From positions 1,798,001 to 1,862,000 of the forward strand of contig OZ244031.1 in assembly GCA_965215045.1 (NCBI GenBank): a DNA stretch of 64,000 bases. Direction: 5' to 3'. Below are positions 39,409 to 47,718 of the stretch, one piece after another. The DNA is from G965215045 sp965215045 (GTDB lineage Bacteria > Pseudomonadota > Gammaproteobacteria > JABABF01). The translations under genes and the position numbers were made by a program. Position 1 is the stretch's first letter. The number at the start of each line of letters is the position of its first letter. The notes beneath the pieces are model-generated. The model searched no databases and had not been told where the DNA came from. It worked only from the letters and a program-made list of their open reading frames with translations.

Positions 39409-41046
39409 TTGAGGACTTCTTCTGCATCGCTGCCGCTGCTGGCTTTCTCTTCCCTGGCGGTGCTGGTATTGCTGCTGCCGTCGCTGGCGATCGTGCTGTC
39501 CTGGCTCGACCCGCGTCCGGAGGTCTGGCGGCACCTGATCGATTACCGCCTGGCCGAGCTGCTGCAGAACACGCTGTTCCTGGTGGTCGGCGTCGGACTG
39601 ACGGTCGGTCTCTTGGGCGTCTCCCTGGCCTGGCTCAACGTGGCCTTCGACTACCCGGGCCGGCGCTGGCTGGAATGGCTGCTGGTGTTGCCGCTGGCGA
39701 TACCGGTCTATGTGCTGGCCTTCGCTTTCCTGGGCATCTTCGGCATCGGCGGCACGCTGCAGAACCTGCTCGCCGAATGGTGGGGTGCGGAGTTCGTGCA
39801 GCTCGATATCCGTTCGCCGCTGACCGTGGTGCTGGTGCTGGGTCTGGCACTGTACCCGTATGTCTATATCCTGGTGCGCATCGCTTTCCTGACGCAGGGC
39901 ACGGAACTGATGGAGGCGGCGCGCACCCTGGGACATCGCCCGTTCTCGGCACTGCGGCGTGCGGTATTGCCGGCGGCGCGCCCGGCGGTGGTCGCCGGCA
40001 TCACCCTGGCACTCATGGAAAGCCTGGCGGATTTCGGCGCGGTCTCGGTGTTCAATTACAACACCTTTACCACGGCGATTTACGAGACCTGGTTCGGCAT
40101 GTTTGACCCGCTGGCCGCCGCCCAGCTCGCCTCCCTGCTGTTCCTGCTGGCATTGCTGGCACCGCTGGGCGAGTACCTGTTGCGCGGCCGGGCGCAGTAT
40201 TCCCAGGCACATCCGACGGCGGCACATCGCCAGACCCTGCACGGGGTGCCGGCGGTCTTGGCCTGCCTGTTCTGTGGCAGCGTGTTTTTCCTGGGGTTTT
40301 TTCTGCCCCTGCTGCAAATCGCCGCCTGGTGCTGGGAGGCCCTGCCGACGCTGAGTCCGCGCCATGCGACCCTGCTGCAGAACAGCCTGTCGCTGGCACT
40401 GCTGGTCACGGGTTGCGTGCTGCCCCTGGCCCTGTTGTTGAGTGGTCTCAGGCACTGGCATTCCACTTGGCAGACCCGGTTTTATTTCCGCCTGGCGGCC
40501 TCGGGGTACGCCCTGCCGGGCACGGTGCTCGCCGCGGGCGTCATGGTCACGGCGGTGGTCGGCCTGCAGCTGCTGCCGCGGGAGGGATGGGCGGCGGGTC
40601 TGCGCGCGCTGCTGCTGCCCGGCAGCATCGGTCTGCTGGTGCTGGCCTGCACGGTGCGCTTCATCGCACCGGCACTGGGTGCCCTGGAGAGCGGCCTGGA
40701 ACGCATTCAGCAGAGCTTTACCGAGGCGGCGCGCAACCTGGGGGCCGGGCGCTTGCGGATCCTGTGGCGCATTCATCTGCCGCTGTTGCTGCCGGCGATC
40801 GGCAGTGCGGTGCTGCTGGTGTTTGTCGAGGCGATGCGCGAGATGCCGGCGACGCTGCTGTTGCGTCCGTTCGGCTGGGACACGCTGGCGGTGCGGGTTT
40901 TTGAGATGAGTTCGGAGGGGGAATGGGAGCAGGCCGCCCTGCCGGCCCTGCTCCTGGTGTTGCTGGGGCTGTTGCCGGTACTGCTGATTTTGCGCCGCCC
41001 CCTGCTCTATTACCGGCCACATCCGCCGCCGGACGGTGTGCTTTAA
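39409..41046 (+). CDS. Ferric iron ABC transporter permease (FbpB type)
   Basis: A 545-residue protein with two fused permease halves and about twelve hydrophobic segments. Each half carries an EAA loop for the ATPase: LMEAARTLGHRPFSALRRAV near residue 170 and FTEAARNLGAGRLRILWRI near 440. This two-domain layout is typical of FbpB/SfuB/HitB. The start is a TTG at 39409, since no ATG lies near the family N terminus; AGGAG is eleven bases upstream, slightly far. It belongs to the Fur-regulated unit with the binding protein. No gene for the ATPase (FbpC) is present on either side, so it must come from elsewhere. Confidence 0.87.
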   Translation: MRTSSASLPLLAFSSLAVLVLLLPSLAIVLSWLDPRPEVWRHLIDYRLAELLQNTLFLVVGVGLTVGLLGVSLAWLNVAFDYPGRRWLEWLLVLPLAIPVYVLAFAFLGIFGIGGTLQNLLAEWWGAEFVQLDIRSPLTVVLVLGLALYPYVYILVRIAFLTQGTELMEAARTLGHRPFSALRRAVLPAARPAVVAGITLALMESLADFGAVSVFNYNTFTTAIYETWFGMFDPLAAAQLASLLFLLALLAPLGEYLLRGRAQYSQAHPTAAHRQTLHGVPAVLACLFCGSVFFLGFFLPLLQIAAWCWEALPTLSPRHATLLQNSLSLALLVTGCVLPLALLLSGLRHWHSTWQTRFYFRLAASGYALPGTVLAAGVMVTAVVGLQLLPREGWAAGLRALLLPGSIGLLVLACTVRFIAPALGALESGLERIQQSFTEAARNLGAGRLRILWRIHLPLLLPAIGSAVLLVFVEAMREMPATLLLRPFGWDTLAVRVFEMSSEGEWEQAALPALLLVLLGLLPVLLILRRPLLYYRPHPPPDGVL

Positions 41047-41083
41047 TGACCGCTTGAAGAGGCGCACCAAGGAGCGCAATACG

Positions 41084-41488
41084 ATGTCTGAGATACGCGA
41101 CAATCTGCGTTATACCAAGAGCCATGAATGGGCCAGGCAGGAGGAGGGCGGGGAGATCCTGGTGGGGATCAGCGATTACGCACAGGATGCCCTGGGCGAC
41201 GTGGTCTACGTGGAGTTGCCGGAGGTCGGTGCCCGGGTGGAGGCGGGCCTGGAGGCGGGGGTGGTCGAATCAGTCAAGGCGGCCGCCGACATCTGCGCAC
41301 CGGTGAGCGGCGAGGTGGTGACGGTCAATCCCGCCCTGGAAGAGCGGCCGGAACTCCTGAACGAATCGCCCTATGATGATGGCTGGCTGTTTCGTCTGCG
41401 CCCGGAACCGGAAGAACTCGACGAGGACCTGGACAAGCTGCTGGATGCGGAGGCCTACCGCGAGCTCTGCGAGGAACAGGAGGACTGA
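41084..41488 (+). CDS. gcvH: Glycine cleavage system H protein
   Basis: A 134-residue lipoyl carrier of the glycine cleavage complex that shuttles the aminomethyl group between the P, T and L proteins. The lipoyl domain shows YTKSHEWAR, GISDYAQDALGDVVYVELPE and the lipoylated lysine in ESVKAAADICAP, then NESPYDDGWLFRLRP. ATG 41084 follows AAGGAG with good spacing. The C terminus is acidic (EPEELDEDLDKLLDAEAYR). It begins 37 bp after the iron permease, but no other gcv gene is near; its placement is odd, and it may be read from the permease transcript or its own promoter. Confidence 0.94.
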   Translation: MSEIRDNLRYTKSHEWARQEEGGEILVGISDYAQDALGDVVYVELPEVGARVEAGLEAGVVESVKAAADICAPVSGEVVTVNPALEERPELLNESPYDDGWLFRLRPEPEELDEDLDKLLDAEAYRELCEEQED

Positions 41489-41499
41489 AAGCTCCTCAC

Positions 41500-42189
41500 T
41501 CAGCTGGCACCGGCGGATACCGCCCCCGGTGGCGGGCGGTAGGGTTTTTTGGGGCGCACGAAGATCGCTTCGGCACTTGCGGTCACTTCTCCCCGATGCC
41601 GGATATCCCCCTTGACGATGGTCTTGCGCCCGCTGCGTTCGACGAATTCGGCACGCAGTTCCAGCGGGGTGCGGAGCGGGGTCAAGCGGTGATAGCGCAC
41701 GGTCAGCGTGCCGGTAAAGCCGCCGGCGTGATCGGTCCAGTTGACTGCCGAGAGCAGTTCGTCGAACAGGCCGGCGATTTCGCCGCCGTGGGCACTGTCG
41801 GGAGGGCCGGCGGAGGTCGCCGGGAAGGCGCCGCTGCCGGAGACGCGCTTGCCGGGCTCATCGACCTGCAGTTTGAAACCGAGCGAGACCGGGTTTTTCC
41901 TGCCGATAAAGGGGCTGTAGCACATCACCCGGGCGGCGTCTTCCAGCACTTCGGGCTGCTCTTCGAAATCCCAGCGGTTGCTCAGCACGTGTTGTGAGAT
42001 CGAGCCGCTGCCGGTGTGCGGTGCCAGCAGCTCCCGCACTGCACCCAGGCGTTCTGTGGCTTCCCGCAGGCAGTCTTCCCCGGCGGTACTGAGACGCACC
42101 TGCTGGCACAGTTCGTGCAGTGTGCTGCAGAGCGTCTCCAGGGTGGTGTCTTGCGCCCGGGATGATGTGGATGGTGTTTGTTGTTTCAT
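41500..42189 (-). CDS. PaaI-type hotdog-fold acyl-CoA thioesterase-like protein
   Basis: A 229-residue protein. The N-terminal third (residues 1-65) is helical and Glu/Thr/Cys-containing. The C-terminal part is a hotdog domain with AHGGEIAGLFDELLSAV, the HGG...FDE helix of PaaI/YbdB-like thioesterases with the acidic catalytic residue, then GFTGTLTVRYHRLTPLRTPL and SAEAIFVRPKK. It would hydrolyse an acyl- or aryl-CoA thioester. It is convergent with gcvH (11 bp) and 43 bp downstream of the HAD-phosphatase gene. The specific CoA ester is unknown. Confidence 0.8.
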   Translation of the reverse strand: MKQQTPSTSSRAQDTTLETLCSTLHELCQQVRLSTAGEDCLREATERLGAVRELLAPHTGSGSISQHVLSNRWDFEEQPEVLEDAARVMCYSPFIGRKNPVSLGFKLQVDEPGKRVSGSGAFPATSAGPPDSAHGGEIAGLFDELLSAVNWTDHAGGFTGTLTVRYHRLTPLRTPLELRAEFVERSGRKTIVKGDIRHRGEVTASAEAIFVRPKKPYRPPPGAVSAGAS

Positions 42190-42232
42190 GGGATGCGCCC
42201 TAAGTGCGCCAATCGATGTTCGGGTTTAAATC

Positions 42233-43033
42233 TCAAGCGGTTTCCGCGGTGCTTTCCGCGGCACTTTCGGCAGTACTTTTAGCAGCACTTTCCGCGCTGC
42301 TTTCAGCAGCATTTTCCACAGCATTTTCCACGGCACGGGGCAGTGGCAGGGGCCGGTCGCCGTCCCTGAGCGTCAGCAGTTCCCAGCCCTGTTGTTCGGC
42401 GTGGCGGTGCAGCACCGGGTCCGGGTCGACCGCATGCGCTCGACCCACGCGCTCCAGCAGCGGGATGTCGTTGCGGGAATCGCCGTAGCCGAAGCTGCCT
42501 TCCAGGTGTCCGTCATGTTTCCGCAACCACTCCTCCAGGTGGAGCACCTTGCCCTGCTGGAAGCAGGGCGTGCCGCTGAAGTTCCCGGTGTAGTGCCCGT
42601 CCCTGGTTTCCACGCGCGTGGCCAGGATCGCATCCGCTCCCAGGAGTTCGGCAATGGGGGCGGCGATGAAACTGTTGGTGGCACTGATGATCAGGATGGC
42701 GTGCCCCCGGCGGCGATGCCGCTCCAGCAGGTGTGCCGCCGCCGGCAGGAACATGGGGGCGATTCTCTGCTCCAGGAACTGCTCGCGGTATTGCCGGAGT
42801 TCTTCGGGGGCGATGCGGGCCAGCGGGGCGAGACTGAATTCCAGCCAGTCTTCCATCTGCAAGACGCCCCGGTTGTAATCGCTGAAGAAATCCCGGTTGC
42901 GCTTCTTGCCATCCCTGCCCAGGAAGCCCTTTTCGGCCAGGAAATCACACCAGGCATAGTCGCTGTCGCCGGCGAGCAGGGTGTTGTCGAGGTCAAAAAT
43001 GGCGAGGGTGCGGCTGTCGGGATCTGCGCTCAT
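42233..43033 (-). CDS. HAD-superfamily IB hydrolase (phosphoserine-phosphatase-like) with alanine/glutamate/serine repeat tail
   Basis: A 266-residue phosphatase of HAD subfamily IB. Motif I is IFDLDNTLLAGDSD (Asp nucleophile), motif II ISATNS, motif III a lysine in QQGKVLHLEEW, and motif IV FGYGDSRNDIPLLERVG. The same gene lies next to rppH in Pseudomonas. The last 35 residues form a degenerate repeat (AENA/AESS/AESA/AKST/AESA/AEST/AETA), encoded by a 12-bp-periodic stretch at 42233-42330, beyond the normal end of the fold. The tail looks like microsatellite expansion at the 3' end. The physiological substrate is not clear. Confidence 0.87.
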   Translation of the reverse strand: MSADPDSRTLAIFDLDNTLLAGDSDYAWCDFLAEKGFLGRDGKKRNRDFFSDYNRGVLQMEDWLEFSLAPLARIAPEELRQYREQFLEQRIAPMFLPAAAHLLERHRRRGHAILIISATNSFIAAPIAELLGADAILATRVETRDGHYTGNFSGTPCFQQGKVLHLEEWLRKHDGHLEGSFGYGDSRNDIPLLERVGRAHAVDPDPVLHRHAEQQGWELLTLRDGDRPLPLPRAVENAVENAAESSAESAAKSTAESAAESTAETA

Positions 43034-43239
43034 GGCGGGCGAAATTGTAGCACAGGGGGGCCGGAAGCCGCCCGTATTACAGTTCGTATATAACTGGAGG
43101 AATATTCTTTATACTATTGATATAACTTTTATTTTATAATACAAATCACGCTTGCCATGGCAGTGCTGCCGGTACCGGTGCCCCGGGCTTGGGCATTCAC
43201 TAGGATAATAATAGGCAGATAGAGTTCGTGAACTGAGAG
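43034..43239. promoter_or_regulatory. AT-rich divergent promoter region between HAD gene and rppH
   Basis: This 206-bp stretch is strongly AT-rich between 43081 and 43145, unlike its surroundings, and holds several -10-like boxes (TATACT 43110-43115, TATAAT 43135-43140). I cannot pair any of them with a good -35 hexamer, so the actual start sites are unresolved. Confidence 0.35.
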
Positions 43240-43824
43240 ATGTTGCAGAAAACAGAGCAGCCAGAGAGCACCGGGTCGCCGGAGCAGGATTTGCGTCCCA
43301 ACGTGGGCCTGCTGCTGGCCGACGGTCGGGGCCGGGTGCTGTTCGCCCGGCGCAGCGATGGCCTGGGCTGGCAGCTGCCGCAGGGCGGCATCGCCCTGGG
43401 CGAGACACCGGAGCAGGCGATGTACAGGGAACTGGGCGAAGAGCTGGGGCTGGCACCCGGAGACGTGCGCCTGGTCTACGGCAGCAATCGCTGGCTCCAC
43501 TACCGGGTGCCCGCCGAGCGTCGCGCCCTCTACCCGCGCCTGCACAGCCGGTACACCGGGCAGCGGCAGCGGTGGTTCCTGCTGCAGCTGCTGACCGGGG
43601 ACGAGCAGGTGCGCCTGGACCTGGAGGAGCACGCGGAGTTCAGTGCCTGGCACTGGGTATCTTACTGGTACCCGCTGGGCCAGGTGGTCGATTTCAAGCG
43701 CGAGGTGTACCGGCAGATGCTGCTGGAATTTTTCCCGGTTCATACACAGTTGTGCCGGACACCGCGTGCGGGCGATGGCGATGCGACCCGGGACGTCCCG
43801 GACGGGGAGAGCGGCGCATGGTGA
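43240..43824 (+). CDS. rppH: RNA pyrophosphohydrolase
   Basis: A 194-residue Nudix enzyme that converts 5'-triphosphate (or diphosphate) mRNA ends to monophosphate and so triggers RNase E decay. The family start LRPNVGLLLADGRG is followed by GWQLPQGGIALGETPEQAMY and RELGEELG, the Nudix box with its metal-binding glutamates, then VVDFKREVYRQML. A roughly 18-residue N-terminal extension (QKTEQPESTGSPEQ) precedes the usual start. The stop overlaps ptsP by seven bases, as in the conserved rppH-ptsP pair. Confidence 0.94.
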   Translation: MLQKTEQPESTGSPEQDLRPNVGLLLADGRGRVLFARRSDGLGWQLPQGGIALGETPEQAMYRELGEELGLAPGDVRLVYGSNRWLHYRVPAERRALYPRLHSRYTGQRQRWFLLQLLTGDEQVRLDLEEHAEFSAWHWVSYWYPLGQVVDFKREVYRQMLLEFFPVHTQLCRTPRAGDGDATRDVPDGESGAW

Positions 43825-46088
43825 CGCACTCGGACCTGCGCTGGATCGTCCGCGATGTCAGTCGCTCGCCGACTTTTGAACAGGCGCTGGAGACCCTGGT
43901 GCGCAGGGTGCGCACGGAACTGGGGGTCACGCTGTGCTCGATCTACCTGCTGGACGACAAGGGGGAGAACTGCATTCTGCGGGCCAGTTCCGACCGGGAA
44001 CTGAAAGAGAATGCATCCCACACCAGTCTCAAGATCAGCGAGGGCCTGGTCGGCCGGGTGGTGCGGCGCGGTGAACCGGTCAACCTGGAATATGCACCGG
44101 GACACGCGGAGTTTGTGCATCTGCCGGGCATCAGCCGGGAGAACTTGAATTCCTTTCTCGCGGTTCCGGTGGCACACCGGGGCAGGATGGTCGGGGTGAT
44201 TGTCGTGCAACGGGTGGAGCGGGAGCGCTTCAGTGCCGACGCCGAGGCTTTTTTGCAAACGCTGTCGGCACAACTGGCGATGCTGATCGCAGAAGCCCGC
44301 ACCGAGGCGCTGTTTTCGGAAGAGGGTGCCGAACTGCCACCCGGTGCCGTGTTCCAGGGTGTGTCCGGGGTGGCCGGGGTGGGCATCGGTGCCGCGGTGG
44401 TGATCGCCCCGCAGCAGGATCTGTACAAGATCCCCTGGCGCCGCAGTGAGGACCCGGGCTCGGAAAAGGTGCGCTTCCAGCAATGCCTGCGCCGGGTGCG
44501 GCAGGACATCAAGCAGATCGGCGAGCAACTGGGAGAAAAGTTGCCGGCGGCGGAACTGGGCCTGTTTGACGTCTACCTGCGCATCCTGGATAACGATGGG
44601 CTGGCCCGGGAGATCATCGAGCGCATCGACCGGGGCGAGTGGGCCGAGGGCGCGGTCAGCCATGTCAGCGTCGAGCACGCGGAACAATTTGCGCGCATGG
44701 ATGATGAATACCTGAGTGAGCGCGCCTCGGACATCCTGGACCTCGGGCGGCGGCTTCTGCATGCCCTGGAGCAGAGCGAGCCCGAGAAGCGCGAGTATCC
44801 CGAGGAATTCATCCTGGTCGGCGAAGAGCTGAGCGTCAGCGAACTGGGCGCGGCGCCGGCGGAAAGTTTGCGGGGACTGGTTTCGATGCGCGGTTCACGC
44901 AATTCGCACGTCGCCATCCTCGCCCGTTCCCTGGGCATCCCCTCGGTGATGGGCGTGCAAGCCCTGCCGCTGATGCGCATCGATAATTGCCTGCTGGTGG
45001 TCGACGGCACCCGGGCGCAGGTGCAGGTGGCCCCCCGCGAGGAGCAGCTGCGGCACTACCGGGAAATCCTGGAGCGCCAGAGAAGCGAGTCCGAAGATCT
45101 CGCCGCACTGCGGGATCTGCCCTGCGAGACGAAGGACGGGCATCGCGTTTCCCTGCTGGTGAACACCGGGCTGTCGACGGATATCAGCCGTTCCCTGGAG
45201 AGTCGCGCCGAAGGGGTCGGCCTGTATCGCACGGAGATCCTGTTTACGCTGCGCAACCAGTTTCCGGCGGAGGAGGAACAACTGCATCTCTACCGCAAGC
45301 ACCTGGAGGCCTTTGCGCCGTTGCCGGTCACCATGCGCACCCTGGACATCGGCGGCGACAAGGCGCTGCCGTACTTTCCCATTCGCGAGGAGAACCCGTT
45401 CCTGGGCTGGCGCGGCATTCGCGTCACCCTGGACCACCCGGAACTGTTCATTCTCCAGGTGCGCGCCATGCTGCGCGCCAGCGAGGGCCTGAACAACTTG
45501 CGCATCATGCTGCCGATGTTGAGCAACCTGGAACAACTGGCACAGGCACTGCAACTGATTCAACGCGCGCACACCGAGCTGCTGGAAGAGGAGATGCAGT
45601 TGCAGCTGCCGCCGATCGGCGTGATGATCGAGGTGCCGGCCGCGGTGTACCAGGCGCGGGAATACGCGCGCCGCGTCGACTTTCTCTCGGTCGGCAGCAA
45701 TGACCTGACGCAGTACCTGCTGGCGGTGGACCGCAACAACAGCCAGGTGGCGGACCTCTACCAGTCCCTGCACCCGGCCGTGCTGCGCGCCTTGAACGAA
45801 GTGGTGCAGGGCGCGCGCGCCGAGGGCAAGCCGGCCGCGGTTTGCGGTGAGCTCGCCGGCGAACCGCTGGGTGCCGTGCTGCTGGTCGCCATGGGATACG
45901 ACGCATTGTCCATGGGCGCCGCCAACCTGTTGCGGGTCAAATCGGCACTGCGCAAGCTGGACCTGGGGTTGGCCGGCGAGGTGCTGAGCCAGGCGATGCA
46001 GCAGGAGAACGCAGAGCAGGTCCGCACCGGGGCCCTGCAGAAGCTGGAGCAGGAGGGCCTGTCCCTGCCCACCGGTGCTTTTGCATGA
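43818..46088 (+). CDS. ptsP: Phosphoenolpyruvate-protein phosphotransferase PtsP (EI-Ntr)
   Basis: A 756-residue enzyme I of the nitrogen-related PTS, which takes phosphate from PEP and passes it to NPr and then PtsN. The N-terminal GAF sensor domain covers about residues 1-160 (LGVTLCSIYLLDDKGENCIL). The EI part has the phosphohistidine in GSRNSHVAILARSLGIPSVM and the PEP-binding motifs EGVGLYRTEILFT, TLDIGGDKALPYFP, VDFLSVGSNDLTQYLLAVDR and AVCGELAG. ATG 43818 is chosen because the GAF domain starts there. It overlaps rppH upstream and the TauE-Lgt gene downstream (ATGA). PtsN and NPr genes are not in the window. Confidence 0.96.
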   Translation: MVTHSDLRWIVRDVSRSPTFEQALETLVRRVRTELGVTLCSIYLLDDKGENCILRASSDRELKENASHTSLKISEGLVGRVVRRGEPVNLEYAPGHAEFVHLPGISRENLNSFLAVPVAHRGRMVGVIVVQRVERERFSADAEAFLQTLSAQLAMLIAEARTEALFSEEGAELPPGAVFQGVSGVAGVGIGAAVVIAPQQDLYKIPWRRSEDPGSEKVRFQQCLRRVRQDIKQIGEQLGEKLPAAELGLFDVYLRILDNDGLAREIIERIDRGEWAEGAVSHVSVEHAEQFARMDDEYLSERASDILDLGRRLLHALEQSEPEKREYPEEFILVGEELSVSELGAAPAESLRGLVSMRGSRNSHVAILARSLGIPSVMGVQALPLMRIDNCLLVVDGTRAQVQVAPREEQLRHYREILERQRSESEDLAALRDLPCETKDGHRVSLLVNTGLSTDISRSLESRAEGVGLYRTEILFTLRNQFPAEEEQLHLYRKHLEAFAPLPVTMRTLDIGGDKALPYFPIREENPFLGWRGIRVTLDHPELFILQVRAMLRASEGLNNLRIMLPMLSNLEQLAQALQLIQRAHTELLEEEMQLQLPPIGVMIEVPAAVYQAREYARRVDFLSVGSNDLTQYLLAVDRNNSQVADLYQSLHPAVLRALNEVVQGARAEGKPAAVCGELAGEPLGAVLLVAMGYDALSMGAANLLRVKSALRKLDLGLAGEVLSQAMQQENAEQVRTGALQKLEQEGLSLPTGAFA

Positions 46089-47701
46089 TCGGCTGGGAGT
46101 GGCTCGGGTTCTACGCGTTCATCGGCGCCCTGGCCGGTCTGGGCGCCGGCCTGTTCGGCATCGGCGGCGGTGCGATCATGGTGCCGGTGTTGATCCTGGG
46201 TTTCGGCTCGGCCGGCATGCCCGCAGAATTGCTGGTGTACATGGCGATTGCGACTTCGCTGGCGACCGTGATTTTTACCCAGTCCAGTGCCGCCCTGGGG
46301 CACTGGCGTCGCGGCGTGGTCTCCCCGCAACTGGTGCTGGCCATGGCGCCCGGGATGCTGTGTGGCGGGATACTGGGTGCTTTTGTGGCGCGCCAGTTGC
46401 CGGCCGATGCCCTGCAGTGGGCCCTGGCGGTGTTCTTGAGCCTGGTCGCCTTGCACATGCTGTTGGAGCGTCGTCCCCGGGCGCGTTTTCCCCTGCCCGG
46501 CCGGGCATCGCTGCTGGGCATTGGCGGCGGCATCGGTGTCGTGTCGGCGATGTTCGGCATTGGCGGCGGTGCCCTGACGGTGCCCCTGTTCAATCTCTGC
46601 GGCCTGGCACCGGTGCGGGCGATTGCAAATGCCGCGGCCTGCGGTCTGTTCATGGCCTTGGGTGCCAGCGCCGCTTTTACCCTGCTGGGCGCCGGCATTG
46701 AGGAATTGCCGCCGTACAGCCTGGGCTTTATCTACCTGCCGGCACTGGCATGCCTGGTATGCAGTGCCCTTTTCTTCAGCGGCCTCGGGGTGCGGCTGGC
46801 GCACCTGGCCCGACCCCGAACCCTGAAAGTAGCCTTTGCCCTGGTGGTGCTGGTCGCCGTGTGGCAGGAATGGTTATTTTCCGGTATCCGCATTTCCGGC
46901 GGGGCCTTGTACTACGAGGGCATTTCCCCGGTGGCCTTGCGCCTGGGACCGCTGGCGGTGCACTGGTACGGGCTGCTCTACCTGCTCGCCTTCCTGCTTT
47001 GCTGGCGTCTGGCCCTGCGGCGGAGTCGCCGCCCGGGTGCTCCGCTGGCACCGGAACAGGTCGAATCCCTGGTTTTGTACACCGCCCTGGGGGTCATCCT
47101 GGGAGGGCGCTGCGGGTACGTGCTGTTTTACGGCCTGGAACGTTTTCTGGCCGAGCCCCTGTGGTTGTTTGCCATCCAGGACGGGGGCATGTCTTTTCAC
47201 GGCGGCCTGTTGGGCGTGGTGCTGGCCCTGTGGGTGTATGCGTTGCGTCAGCAGACGCCCGCGGGAGAGATCATGGATTTCGTCGCACCCCTGGTTCCCG
47301 TCGGCCTGGGACTGGGGCGCTTCGGGAATTTCATTAACCAGGAACTCTGGGGGCGGGTCAGTGATGTGCCGTGGGCGGTGGTGTTCGGGCGCGATCCCTG
47401 GGGGCTGCCCAGGCATCCCTCGCAATTGTATGAATTGCTGCTGGAAGGGGCACTGCTCTACTGGGTGCTGCAATTCTTTGTGGCGCGTCGGCGTCCGGCC
47501 TGGGCGACGACCGCGGTGTTTGCGATCGGCTACGGGGTGCTGCGTTTCCTGGTCGAATTCCTGCGCGAGCCCGATGCCCCGACCTGGCACTGGATGAGCC
47601 GCGGTCAGCTGCTGTCCCTGCCGCTGGCGGCGGGGGGTGTTATGCTTTTATTGTGGGCGTACCGCGAAACGCTGTCTGGACGGGCCGGGCAGCGGACTTG
47701 A
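46085..47701 (+). CDS. lgt: Fusion of a TauE/SafE-type transporter and prolipoprotein diacylglyceryl transferase (Lgt)
   Basis: A 538-residue polytopic protein. Residues 1-265 are a TauE/SafE-family (YfcA-type) anion exporter with the paired motifs GLGAGLFGIGGGAIMVPVL and SAMFGIGGGALTVPLF. Residues 275-535 are Lgt: LRLGPLAVHWYGLLYL, GGMSFHGGLLG with the catalytic-region His, and LGRFGNFINQELWGR. Lgt transfers diacylglycerol from phosphatidylglycerol to lipobox cysteines. In related genomes these are two neighbouring genes; here one open frame runs through the junction (near 46860) with no stop. An internal GTG at 46858 could still give separate Lgt. It sits in the usual ptsP-TauE-lgt-thyA-folA order. 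Confidence 0.9.
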   Translation: MIGWEWLGFYAFIGALAGLGAGLFGIGGGAIMVPVLILGFGSAGMPAELLVYMAIATSLATVIFTQSSAALGHWRRGVVSPQLVLAMAPGMLCGGILGAFVARQLPADALQWALAVFLSLVALHMLLERRPRARFPLPGRASLLGIGGGIGVVSAMFGIGGGALTVPLFNLCGLAPVRAIANAAACGLFMALGASAAFTLLGAGIEELPPYSLGFIYLPALACLVCSALFFSGLGVRLAHLARPRTLKVAFALVVLVAVWQEWLFSGIRISGGALYYEGISPVALRLGPLAVHWYGLLYLLAFLLCWRLALRRSRRPGAPLAPEQVESLVLYTALGVILGGRCGYVLFYGLERFLAEPLWLFAIQDGGMSFHGGLLGVVLALWVYALRQQTPAGEIMDFVAPLVPVGLGLGRFGNFINQELWGRVSDVPWAVVFGRDPWGLPRHPSQLYELLLEGALLYWVLQFFVARRRPAWATTAVFAIGYGVLRFLVEFLREPDAPTWHWMSRGQLLSLPLAAGGVMLLLWAYRETLSGRAGQRT

Positions 47702-47718
47702 CCAGGGGGAACACCACC

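Noticed and set aside
39250..41103. Minus-strand 617-codon Gln/Arg-rich open frame
   Set aside because: It is antisense to the FbpB-type permease; the Gln/Arg runs are the complement of Leu/Ala-rich membrane helices.
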